Notes under the pieces: model-generated | The model's database searches: none | What the model saw: the letters and a program-made list of their open reading frames with translations, nothing else | What the model was told of the DNA's origin: nothing | Position numbers and translations under genes: made by a program | Origin: Valencia hispanica | Taxonomy: Eukaryota > Chordata > Actinopteri > Cyprinodontiformes > Valenciidae | DNA: 64,000 bases | Direction of reading: 5' to 3' | NCBI GenBank assembly: GCA_963556495.2 | Contig: OY747713.1 | Span: 30,498,461 to 30,562,460 of the forward strand | Shown: in pieces, positions 23,180 through 35,302 of the stretch | Position numbering within the stretch: position 1 is the stretch's first letter | How the letters are laid out: each line of letters starts with the position of its first letter

Positions 23180-24790
23180 GCGCATTCAAATTTAAGGTCA
23201 AATTTAAGGCCTTAAAAGCATTATATTTCAGAAAAAAATGCATTATTTTTTAATGATAGTCTTAAATTTGACATCTTATTTTTTCAAATAATAAAATAAT
23301 TTGTCATATTTGTTTTTTATAAATAAAACATTATGGCGAAGTGCACATTACGACTCTGCACACTTGTTACTATGGTTCCCAGCCACAATATGCGAGAGCC
23401 CCTATCCAGAACTGCAACTGCAGTAGCACACCAGTGTTGCCAATTTTGCAACTTTTTGTTGCTATTTCTAACAACTTTTCAGACCCCCTTAACGGCTTTT
23501 TTTCCCCAAAAACCGGCTAGAGAAAAATCTGGCGACATTTCTGAACAGCCTTAGCTACTTTCTGTGAAACTTTGTCGCCGATATTCTCTATGGATTAGAG
23601 ACCCTATTTGTTCTGCATCCAGACACTCAGAATAGGAATGATCTGCGCATGTCCACATAGTATTATCGCAGTACATCTGACCAATCATAAACCTTTCTCG
23701 GTTCATTTCACCCGCCTACAAACTATGTTGTTTTGTGAAATCTGCAAGTGTATAAGACCGATCTTTTTTTTATGAGCCACACACGAACATCAGGCAGAAG
23801 CTTGTCCGTACTACGCTCAGTACGCTGCATCACACACCTGTGGTGCGTTCAAGGAACGTTCGAAACACATGGTGAGTTCAATAACGTAGGACATTTAAAT
23901 CTTATAACAAAAAACACATATACCAAGAGCAACAAACTTCTGTCTGATGGCAGTTGGCCAGCAAGGTTCAAAGCATACTAAATTTGCCCTAGGCTACTTA
24001 TTTTTAACAAAGTAGTAAAGTAAACAAACAATATTCTTTCTATTAATTTCTTCATCTTGAGATATCTCAGACAAAAAAAATTCAGAACTAGAAATGTTGT
24101 TTAAAAATCTTTGGGCAAGTGTTAATATAATCCGCAGTGGCCAGAAAACGCGAAATATGAGTGGGTCAGACCTATGCCTGGTAACGATCATGAGGCTTTT
24201 TGTTAGATCTGCTTCAAATGTGTAAGCTGAGGACAAACATGTTGCTAGCTTAAATTCTAGCCAACTTCATGCGCCAGTCGCACATTATTGTGGGAGGCAA
24301 TCACCAGCAATTTATCACTGTCGCCACTACCACAGCGACTGCTACGACTAGCCACGGCAATGGACTTTTAAGTACAACCACAAACTTGCAGCCAGGGACC
24401 TGTGAATTGACGCCAACCGTACGGTCAGAAGTTATGTGATTTAAAAACTGTTTCTGACACGTCTAATATAGATATTAGGAAGATATTCAAAAGCATGTTT
24501 ACAGATTCTAAAATTTCATCTGCATTCATGTGTGGTAGAAACAAGACTGCCTACATTACCAAACTTGGACTTGCATTATTTATTCCAAAGGCGCTAAAAC
24601 AGGATTTAAATGATTTTAATTTGAAATGGATTTTAATTTAACCAATAAAAAGAAAAAGGAAAAATTTCTGTTGTAAATGTAGATATGCATTTTTCTGGCC
24701 ACAAACCCGGCATTAAATTTTACTGAATAGGCATTAAAAAGGTACTAAATTTCACTACTTCTAACCTGGAGCTACCCTAGAAAGAAAGTA
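23180..24790 (+). mobile_element. hAT/ZBED-like transposon remnant
   Basis: Both margins carry words built on ttaaatttgac and aaggtactaaatttcac, a style common at ends of fish hAT-like elements ('tcttaaatttgac', 'gtattaaattt'). Between them lies a short transposase-like frame (24432-24641). The subsegment 23430-23560 (accagtgttgccaattttgc and following) matches a separate well-known fish dispersed repeat. Limits are approximate and the composite nature is inferred. Confidence 0.35.
24432..24641 (+). pseudogene. Transposase-derived fragment, C-terminal type
   Basis: Sixty-nine codons open before a TAA at 24639. They include IFKSMFTDSKISSAFMCGRN followed by KTAYITKLGLALFI, resembling the short conserved segment of ZBED/zinc-finger-associated transposase-like proteins (a 'MF.DS.I...F.CG..KT' pattern). 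There is no ATG at a plausible start and nothing upstream continues it. Treat as a fossil. Confidence 0.4.
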
Positions 24791-27700
24791 TTGAATAAAC
24801 TGTAAATTCACAGATATAGGCTGTAATAGAAAGCAAAGAGGCAGAGCCAGTTCGTCATAAAACAGCTGTAAAAACGATACTTTATTGACAGAATATTGTG
24901 AGAAACAAAGAAAGTGCTACTATGCTTATCTAATTGAAATGGCACAAGGAGGTTTTTCTGCCTGAGTGTGTAAACACACATGTAGAAATCTTCCTTCCTT
25001 CCAAATTTACAGCTATAGTCTGATAAAAACAAGAACAAAGATGTTCAATTAGCTGTTTTTTGATGCCTTAGTTTCAGCAGTTTCCTGTTGATACGCTATA
25101 ATAGCAAAAATAGGTTCTTGGAAATTGGCTACTCATAACTTTACAAAACTCTATATATAAATTATTTATCTCTATTGTTTTAACATTGATATTACCAAAA
25201 ATGCCTTTCTAATCTTACTTTAAATGCAACAGTTATTAGAAATATCTTATATAAGGCTAATTCTCAGTTTCAGCAACTGTGGATTTCTTGGATATTTAGT
25301 AATCCTTCTTTAACACGTATTTAACTGTATTGTTACAGATTTATTCTAATAAATAAGATGCTCTTCTGCTTATCTGTTTTATTAATTCTACCATAGATAT
25401 ACGGAGGTACGACACTTACAAAAATGTGCTATGAGTGTCGTAATAGTGAGAAATGAAATATATTCCACACCATCAGCTTTTAAAGTTATGCCAGTTGCAA
25501 AGTAAAAAAAGGGACCTGTTGGAGGTTTTTTTTTAAATATAGAAAAGACAATTAACTTGTGAAAACCATCAGATAGCGAAACTGTGTTTAAACAGTCTGT
25601 GGCTTTGGCACTGAGACTGCTTTGTCAAATGCAACAGATGCAGTTCCAAGGTTTTTCATGGTAGAAGGGGGTATACCAGACCTGGATGCACATGAGGGGG
25701 GAATGAGACAGAACTTAACCCAGTTCACAGAAGCTGCTTTGGGATTTATGTTCATTTCACATTTATAGAATAAGCGCTGTTAATATGGTGTATAATGTCA
25801 GAAGCTATACACTTATTTTCCCTCCTCCTCTACCTCGCCTTCTTTTCTGACTCTAATAATACATGTATTAACATCCGCAACTTGCTGTCCACTTATTAAT
25901 GGATTGTTATGCAAGTTGAATCTGATGATTAAACAGTGATTAAACGTCCTGCTCAAATCTTCCGGGTACTACCAAATAATTAAGTTGCAAGATGAAGGAT
26001 AAAGTTGCCTAAAGAACCCTTCTCTCTTAAAAGGCCATCCATGTGCACTAACAAAATAAGGAGAGTAAGATATCTTAAGGTTGAAGTTGCTCAACAGGAA
26101 TGGTTCGAGCTTAACCTCCTTCTTTTCAGGAACTGCTTCATGCAGAGTCAGTCCTACTGTTCCTCAACCTCCTGTAGTGTGGGCCTCTTTATTTCTCTAT
26201 TGTGAGCTATTGCTTCTTCTGGGCTGGCTTCTAAAGGTTTTTAAGTGCTTCCCTGAAAATCTTTACTCCTCAACTCCCTTTCTTTTTGATTGAGGAGCTG
26301 CAGGATCTCCACATGGTCAGCATTACAAGCTATCCTTTTTTCTTTCTCCTACTTTCTAAGACCTTTCTTTCTTTTTTTTGCTCCAGTCCTCTTGTTCTTT
26401 ATAGAGCAATCTTACTTCCTTTCTTTGCCTATCCTCTATGAGAGCAATGAACTGTTGGAAAAGTGTGGCATGGTGCGACCTAAGCTCTCAATTTACAAGG
26501 CAAGGGACATTTCAGAGAGCTTTACAGCTGCATAATAAAGCTGCAAGACAAAAACTCAGATTTGTGTCTTTCAGTCTTGTGTCTATTTGTTGCAAGTTTT
26601 TCAGAAAGCAAAGTTGCACAGGGAACAAAACAAGACAGATATCAAAACTAGTATGTGACTTTTTATTATGGTTGGCCAGAACCTATAAATGATGCAATGG
26701 GGAAAAACACTGGAAAGTCCCTGTAGCTGTGTTGTACTATTGGAACCCGGAGTCTTGATTTCCCAGATGCCTTCTTGGGTACGAAAGTTTTACTTTGATT
26801 CATTTAATTAGTGCTCAATGAGATAAGTATCTTGGGATTATGAAACTGTTTCTGATCCAAGTTTCATGTTCAGCTTTTTAAGGCTGGTTTTCGGAAACTC
26901 TAAAATTGTATTCTTGAGACTGACAATTCATTGGAGGATGAGTCGTGTTTTTGGCTTTGCTAAAGTACTGCTAAAATCAAATGAGTTATCCGATGTATAA
27001 AAAAAACCCAACAAAAAAGTAATTGTACTTTGGCATGACTTTATAATGCACAGACATTTCCCATATCATGATAGCTATTTTTTTTTCCTGATTCACCTTG
27101 GATTGTGTTTGTTGTCGATTATCAAGTTTTTATTAAATATCTACCTGTATTTACACGGCTTACCTATAATTCATGTAAAATATGTGACATATACCATAAT
27201 TAGCAGTTCGTCCAAAGCCGATGCATTTATTATCATTTATGGCACCCAAAAAGTAAAAACTACTGTAAATGCTTTTAAAAATTGGCATTTAGTATTCATA
27301 TATTCAGAGCTGTTGAGGAGCAAGGATATTTTTGCTTCAGTCTACTTTTCTGGATCTCTTTGTCTCCCACAATATTATGAATAATATTTTTTTTTACTTT
27401 TATTTTGTGGTTTTAATGTATTTAAAGGAAAAGATCAATTGTTAATGCCAACAAAACTCATTTGTGCAAGACTACACAGACGTACTAGTGATTTTGGTTG
27501 GAAAACTTTATTTAGCAGTTCATTTTTAGTAATCTTATGTTGTTCCACAAGTTTTGGTTAGCTTGCTAATGCATTGTTACACTTTGTCTTTAGTTTGTTT
27601 CTTTTTTGCATTTACAATCAACAAGGAAAATTAGGGCAGACCCACTTCAGGGGGTTGTAAACAGGGGAGATCAGCAAGGACCTGATTAGTTCATTTTAAT

Positions 27701-30700
27701 AATTGCACAGATTACTCAGCATTCAAATCCTCCTAGATAGTAAAAACATCAACGTAGCCTTGTTAAAGGAATTGGTGGAGGGTTTGGCAGGAACTGCAGC
27801 TTTATTTTCCTTTTAACCAAACCCCGCCTGCTTTTTCTTACTGAGGCTTTAAGAGACATTAATATTGACTATTTAACCTATTTTATTCCTCTTCATTACC
27901 ATTTTTAGGTTGTACATTTCAGCATATATTTCTCATAGCACACTGATCTTAATTACATTAGATAAACATCACTTCTGACTCATACCAATGTGGCTGATTA
28001 ATTCAGGATCAGAGATGGCCCTATATCAACCATGCTTTTTTTATTGTGTACAATCAGCTTACTGGTATAAAAATTATTCTTTAAACATTTTCTATTCTCT
28101 TCCTGGATTGAAAATTTTTTTTAAATCACCAATATGAATACTTTCTAATTCATATGCTACATTATCCTCTCTGGATGAAAGGGGGGGACACTTCAATGAT
28201 CTTTTCAGTTCCCGTCTATCCTCCGCATGGGCCTCATCTATGTCAAAGCTATTCAAAGACACAGAGAAGCACAAAAAAGTTTTCATTTGAAACATTTATT
28301 CACATCATTTTTGATCTTTCACCTAAAAGTAAAATGAGTTATTGTCAGACTTGCTTTTTCTTTTTTCTTTTCTTTTCTTTTTTACTAAACTTTAAGTTGA
28401 AGCCTTTGTTCTGATTTCCAATATCTTTAAGCTTAGCAAGTAATCTCTTTAAAAAAATAATTCAGATTGCTATCACCTGACCTCAAACACTTACTAATGG
28501 CTATACAGAAAAAAATAACTATTTTTTAAAAGAATCCAAAAGCCCAAACTCCTGCTTGTATCTTTAACAGCTGCAGAACGTAAATCCAACAAAGTTAGAC
28601 CGCATCCTAATAAGTCAAGCCAAGATATCTGGAAAGTTCTGTCTCATTCCCCCCTTTTTTCAGCCCCATCCATGACTTTAAAACAATATATGCACACTCT
28701 TAATTTGTCCAATATGGCATTCTTCTGCACACACTTGGCAAAGAAGGTAGCACATGGTGTTGGTTTACTTTTTTCCCCCACCGAGCCCATCTGCCACTTT
28801 GATTGAGTATGGTCATAAAAGTGAAAACATAATTGCATGTTCAGTTTTATTCTTGAGGAAATAAGATTTTTTTTTAAATATGTAAGGCTGAATTGTTCGC
28901 TTTCAGTTAGATTTCTGATCAGTCTGAGGATTCACCAGGTGTGGTTTGTTGCACCCCAACAAAGTCAACGATGACTGAGGCTGGAACTGAACAGGAGATG
29001 TAAGTGATGAATGAAAGTGCCAAGAAAGTGTACTTTTAGGCAGATCTCGGGGAACTTTGCAGATTTATTTATTTGTAAGATATATTAGCTTCAACTACTT
29101 TCTAAGAATTAGCATACTTTTAAAATTTCCAAAAGGATGTAGAAAATTCAATAGTATTTCTACTTGAAAAGATGCAATATTGGTAAGTAATAATAGGAAG
29201 TAATAGGAAAAATATCATTCAGAGCTGGTTTTGGTTGCATAACATGCTGCAAGCTGTAAGGTTCTGCACCATGTCTAAGAGTGAATCTTTTTATGCAGGA
29301 ATAAAAAAGACAAAGCATACAATCTTAAAGGCCAAAATTGTTGTTTTGCTTCTTCTGTCAACTGAAGCGTCCCTGCAACATATCATGCATTTTGTAAAGA
29401 AAGGACACAAGACTGCCACCAGTAAAAATTCAGGTATCATGTTAAATCAAACATTACTAGACTAATGCACTAAAAGTTTTAAACTGATTTATTTGAAACA
29501 ATAATGTATAACTTCACCTGTGCATTATTCAGCAGATAAATAGAAATTATTGGTTTTATGATATAAATCTTTTTAACCTGTCTTGAATTCATTTATTTTC
29601 ACTTTTAGACAAACATTGGTTTGGACTTGGTAGAAATTGGGATGAATGATAGAAACAAAAAGTTTAGTTGTCCTTTAAAGTCGACGTTATTATTAAAGTA
29701 TTAAACCTTTTTCATGGAGACATCGTGTTTTTTGGGGAAAAAGTGGTCTTTACTGTTTTCATAGAGAATAACTATTTTCCCTCCTCTTTCTCTTTTGGAA
29801 GTTTCCTATTTTAGTGTACTGTGCAGAAAAACAACCACCCTGGTTGTTAATGCGTTTTCAACCCTCTTGTTTTGTTGCAGCTATATAAATCGATGTTTGG
29901 TGATTGTGACATCAGGCAAGATCACAAGAGTTTGATAGACATTAATTCCAAGATCTGAAATATCTGTGTGCTGCCATTAATAGGGACGTAGATACAGTAT
30001 ATGAACTCATAAGCTGGTTAATGGACTGAGTGTATATGTATTTCTGTAGGAGGTAAAATGTTTGTGCAAGTAGACATTACTTTTTTTTAACCCATGACTG
30101 TTTGTATATAGTTTCCTTTCTGTTTGCCACATTGAGTGAACAAATGGCCCCCAGTTTTTGTTTATTTTCCAGATTGTTCAATCATTTGTAGTTGTTGAAC
30201 AGACTTACTAATGGCTTTTCTGGATTTACTCCATAACCACTGCACATCTTTCATTTTTATCTTTTGATACAGTTGAATTGCTTTTGAAAAGCCCTCTGTT
30301 AGCTGCTTTGATTCTTTACCGAATTCGGTGACCAAGATGACAGCTTTACAATCGCGTAAAGCAGATTTATACCAGTCACATTTTTTTTTATAGTAAGTGG
30401 AGAGCATTTTTTTGTAGTTTAGCAGTTTCCAGAATAACATTTATTTAGAGTGTGTTAAGCTTTATATAAATCTGTTTTTTTTTCTTTTAATCATGTTAAT
30501 TTGGATTTTTTCAAGATTTAGCATAATTAACTGCTTTAAAATTGTTATGTTACAGATTTATGACTGACCAAGCATGAGTTGTAACAATAAAATTAAAAGC
30601 TTCACATTTTATGTATACTATTTTCTCCTAGACCAGATAAATGCACTAAAATCAAAGAACTTTGAGGAACTTGAAGTGAAGGTTTTGTCTTGAACAAAAT

Positions 30701-31128
30701 AACAAAAATCGTATCATTAAAAATGTTAACATGTTAATCTTATTAAGGAATTTCAGCCAAATAACGCAGCACTCATGTTTGGACTAAATCCTGAGAGATA
30801 ATCTCACATTTTTGGAAAGGTTGAAGCTTTCACATATTAGGAGGCAGCAGCAGATTTGAACTCTAAATTGTCTCCAGAGCTGCATGCCTTTCATTTTTCG
30901 TGTAGTATGTATGCTGGACTGTCACATTATCTTATTCTACTGAATAGCTGGCTCTTTGAGGTTTACAAGATGTAATCTTTAAAAAAACTGTCTTGCCTGA
31001 TTTACGTTTCATTCCAAACACTTAGAATTTCTCCACTATCTAACATTTACCCAGTATTTCTTTAAGGATGCTAGTGTTTTAACCTTGACCCAAGTGGGCA
31101 TTTTATTTTAAAATATTTTAAGTATCAT
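24791..31128. other. Long intron stretch, nothing recognised
   Basis: About 6 kb of AT-rich intron. Small open frames (26290-26535, 27046-27384, 29235-29465, and 30162-30440 on the minus strand) lack domains, splice context or codon bias. Simple T-rich tracts occur at 28361-28384. I find no mobile element that I can name. Confidence 0.5.
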
Positions 31129-31990
31129 TTCTTTATTGCAGCTTATTAATTACATTGTAACAATGGGGGTTTTAACGTCGTAATAAGATTGTAATAATCT
31201 GGTAATATGTCGTAATTAAGTGGTAACAATGAAGCAACCGATTGCAAGAAAATTAAAGAGTTTATCAGTTAACGTTACCTTGAATCCTGGTCATTACACA
31301 GAAACTACTACGTGGAACAAATTCTTTTAATAAACTTCTTGTGGGGGGGTTAATAAATTTCAGTTTATATTCACAACACATGGCTCAAGGCACTTTACAA
31401 AAAAAGGTAATTCAATCATACACACAGATTCAAAGTCAAGCACATGCATTCCAATTGATCATAGTTATCAAACAATGCAGTCAAGTTCAGTTTATTCTTT
31501 AAATTCCTTTAGGAAGTTATCTGTTTAAGGAAACCCAGCAGATTGCCTTGATTTCACCTATTTAATTTAGAAACCACCACTTTTGTTAGATTTCTGAATG
31601 AAGGCTAGTAACTTACTTCATTATTGTTTAATTATTGCCATTCATTTCCCCCATAATTTCAGTTCTATTACAACTGAATTCCCTCAATAAACAGTGTGTT
31701 GTTTAGAACCAAAGCATCACTATATTATCGTCAAGTAGTTGCATTATATTAAATTCATTCCCTTATTATAGATGAGGGAATCATTTTACTTGTGGAACAG
31801 TGTCCTAATTTGCTCATCTTAGGACAACTATGACATTTTTACTAGCAATTATTCACTTGTAGCATCTTATTAAAACCTGTTACTACATGGTAATTACAAT
31901 TTAATTACTTTTATAATACATATCACCAGATTATTACAAACTATGACCCAGTTGTTGTCATTTTATGACAGTTATAACAGGTCACAATTA
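31129..31990. mobile_element. Candidate MITE with subterminal inverted repeats, interrupted
   Basis: A 22-base arm at 31189-31210 is the reverse complement of 31918-31939 with one mismatch. Weaker similarity extends outward (gtaatta words on both sides). The segment between them includes an L2-type 3'-end fragment at 31360-31560, probably inserted. Exact ends and target duplication are not determined. Confidence 0.45.
31360..31560 (-). repeat. L2-type LINE 3'-end fragment
   Basis: Words such as cacttta-caaaaa near 31390 and ggaaacccagcagattgcct near 31530 match the repeat at 60475-60575 (ggaatcccagcagattacgt). Short, non-coding, truncated. Confidence 0.55.
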
Positions 31991-33639
31991 GATTTTTTAT
32001 CCTTCTATCAATTAGTTTTAAACTAATCATTTATTTACCCCCCTGTCCTAAAGGAGACTTCCTCTTCATTCAATACTTGACATTGCCTCAGCTATGAAAG
32101 CTCCCCAGTGCTTATCTGAGATAGAAAATGTCCACAATCATGATTAAATCCAGACTAAACAGAACCACAGTATTTAAGTGGACAATATATTTCTTAATTG
32201 ATAGCTCCTTTTTGTTAACTAGCTGCAAACATGCTATAAATCTTTTAGAAGTCGTTGAGCTGGTTGACCTGACACTGTTGCTGCCCTGCAGCAGCAACAG
32301 TGTCACGTCTCTCTATGCCAGTATGATGCAATACATCACCAAGACATGCCTTATAGATATATTATGATGATCTGCCTCACCTTATGGAATCATAATGCCT
32401 TCTTTTATGCAGATACAGATAATTGTGATTAATAGAAGGGACTCAGGCTTTTTTCCCCCTTTCTATTTCCGCTGTGATTTAGGTAAAGTGATGAAAAGCT
32501 TGTTGGATTAAAGAGGTGTTTTGAAAGATATCCGAAAAGGAAGAAAAGTGGGACCACTTTAAGAATGTTCGGTCAGCAGATTTTTAGACTGTGTATGTTA
32601 GGCTTGGCTCCAAGTCCCACAAAGTTGATTAAATAAAAGATAATTTCTGTATATAAGAATTTACTTTGTTGTTATGGAAGGTGGGGATAGCACAGAAGCC
32701 TTTTTTTCCCTTTGCTTCATGTTTGTGTCATCATTGTTCTCACAGTTCCAAGTTTACTTTCATCTGTCGACATCTGTTAACTCCAGCTGACCAGAAGATT
32801 CAGTGTTAGCCTGAGCCAATGATTACTTAGTAAAGTCATCATATTGCTCCTCTTTTTTTTTCTAAATGATAGGTTTGCTCTCATCTACAGGATTATGTCC
32901 AAACAGCCTCCATGTCTCGTTAGCAGCCAAACGTCTAAACATTAATAGACTACAGCAAAGTATTCATAAACAGGGGTAGACAGACATAAATACAGGCTGA
33001 AGAAAGTTCTGACATTTTAAAATTGTTTTGTTATCTCATTTTATGAAGACTAGACTTTTACAAACGGATATAAAATAAATATAAATAAAAAATCTTGAAT
33101 GAGATAATTTAAATAAACTTTCCACCAAATGTTCACCTGAAATTATGAACACAGGTTAGGGGCTTGTCTCTTCAGTTAAGATGAATAGTTAAACTGGTTG
33201 TTATCTAAAATTTTGAGTGAAAAATATACAATTAAATTTTACATGTGACGATCATTATTGTTAATGTTTTACTCTATGTATCATCAAAATATTTAACTAC
33301 CCACAGAAATAAACTCATTAGATGCAAATGGATGGATTAAGGGTAGAAAAGGAACAGTGGTGCCATCAAAGGGCATCAAGGGGCCTACCTTATAAAATGG
33401 TAGCCAGTAACCACTTATTGGGATTTCAGGCAGGACTAGTAGCATGTTAAAATGTTTTCCTCATGCTAAAAAAATGTCTGAGTAGAAACTTGTTGCATAG
33501 ATGACAATATTCAACAACTTTTACCAGCCAGGTTGCATGTATGTGATGCTTTAATATTTCTTAGATTGTGCGCGTTTCTTAAGATATTTGCATTTTAGCC
33601 TTACTTTGCTTCTTTTATGCTTTTGTTTTTTTTTTTCAG
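31991..33639. other. Intron stretch with a short perfect hairpin
   Basis: AT-rich sequence upstream of exon B. The only structured item noticed is the inverted repeat at 32270-32305 (15-base arms). The last 30 bases form the polypyrimidine acceptor of exon B. Confidence 0.5.
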
Positions 33640-33788
33640 GATCATGCCAGTGAGAACGCAGGAGTCCATGCCCCCCCAGAGGACAAGAAGGAGAAGGTCC
33701 CCAGTCCTCACCTGAGCCAGATGGTGGTTCTCACGGACAGTGGCACTCTCTATGGGCTGGCACAGAGAGTGGTGGCCACTGAGTCTCT
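33640..33788 (+). CDS. vps50: vps50 exon B
   Basis: 149 bp: 49 codons plus two bases. The acceptor is a long T run and CAG; the donor is GTAAGC at 33789. It encodes a charged, poorly conserved linker (APPEDKKEK), then [12 protein letters not shown] and [15 protein letters not shown], highly typical of syndetin. The phase-2 end completes a leucine codon with the first base of the next exon. The open frame also exists on the opposite strand here, but only this one has correct splicing. Confidence 0.96.
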
Positions 33789-34100
33789 GTAAGCTGCATA
33801 ACACTTCATTCTACAGCACAGCATTCCGTTAATATGTTATTATATCAGCACCCATCATGTTATCTGGCCACTATAATGCAACATGTCAATGATCACAATC
33901 CTACTATTGATGTATTGTGTGAACGCACGATGCAATATTTTACCTGGGGAAAAAGTACCTAGTTTTCTCATTTTGATGAATTTGTATGTACTATTTGTTC
34001 TGTTTACTTCCTGTATTTATTTTTGTGTCATTTTATTTCATTTGACTCTTACAAAAACATATACACTACTTAATACCATTAGGTTGAGCATCAGTGCTTT
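33789..34100. other. vps50 intron B-C, first part
   Basis: Ordinary AT-rich intron, no features seen. The full intron spans 33789-37951 and contains the repeats listed next. Confidence 0.5.
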
Positions 34101-34102
34101 CT

Positions 34103-34470
34103 TGAATCTTGAGAGTAGAGCTGGGTATCGATTCAAATTTCAAGAATCGATTGGATTCCAATTCTCGAGTTAGAATCGATTATCGCAATCCGATCCAATC
34201 TGTTCCAATTTGATATTGATATGGGTCAGTTCTTTTTTTGAGCAGTTACCTTAATTATATGGCTGTAATTCGATTACGCATCACTGGGGGAAACTGTATC
34301 CCTTTCAGACCCAAGCCTTAAAATCCCTGTCTGGACTTTTTCCTCCTATTCTAGCTGTAAAAAGGGTGAACAATGTTAAACAATCAAATAGATTTTTGGA
34401 CGTCCGAATCGATTTCTAGAAATTTTTATTAAAAATCTATTTAGAATCAATCTTTCTCAACACGGCAGTA
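34103..34470. repeat. Dispersed fish repeat with TCGATT words
   Basis: The stretch begins agctgggtatcgattcaaat and contains repeated AATCGATT/AATCGATTGG units, then gtccgaatcgatttctagaa towards the other end. This style of repeat is common in fish introns and is usually a non-autonomous DNA element. No clean terminal repeats or duplication were defined. Confidence 0.45.
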
Positions 34471-35294
34471 CTTGAGAGGTCCACACTGGAAAGCAGCTTA
34501 TTAAGGAAGACCTTGCTGCTACAGTAAAATATTTTAGTCCTTTAGGTTTTAATATTATTGACATCAAAAGAGCTAAATTCCAGGGGTGATGGCCTATCTT
34601 GGGTAAACCATTTGAGGAAGAGATTACCAGAGAAGAATAGGCTAGACTTTAAGGCAGTTTGGCATAAAGAAAATCTCTTTACCCAAAAACCAGTCATTCA
34701 AAATGGCAGTAGATGACCTCCAACCTCTTCATGGTATGTCATGTTTAACTGCAAAAGCAGTTTTTCTGGGTGAACAAACTAGAGAGGTGTGAGAAACATC
34801 AGAGTAGGAATTAGATGTCCGTGCCGAGCTCAGGAAACTGGCCGTTTGGGTGTTGTTGAGCCCTCAGGCTGTTGTTCTGGTGTCACATTTCTACTGGTGT
34901 GATCAGATAATGGTGAACCGTAGTGCTCACTGCTCCTGCTTCTTTTTCCCCTCGCATCGAGCAGAGGAAGACACAAGATGTTCCAGGTTAACGTAACATA
35001 ATTTTCATCATTTTCTCTACTCTGCCAACAGAGCAAAAGTTCAGAGCTCATTTATGACTTTCTGCCTACAATGCAGTTAGAAACATTACATGTAGCTTAC
35101 ATATTGATTCTCTTCAGTGCTTTTGTAAAAGGTCTTCTAAGTTGAATCTCTACTTATTATTAAAATCCATCTTTATTTAATTTAACTGAGTTGTTTTATT
35201 GAAAGAAAATTCTAGTGATAGTCCAATTAAAATAATCAAAGACCTGAGTGTTTAAACAAAATTAGATTTTACTCTATCTATCTCTATCTATCTC
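34471..35294. other. Intron stretch without recognised features
   Basis: No recognised element. It ends in a short ATCT microsatellite at about 35271-35302, immediately before the GC-rich retroposon. Confidence 0.45.
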
Positions 35295-35302
35295 TATCTC
35301 TC

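Noticed and set aside
30162..30440. 92-codon minus-strand open frame
   Set aside because: AT-rich, lysine-rich and without a domain or promoter; consistent with chance.
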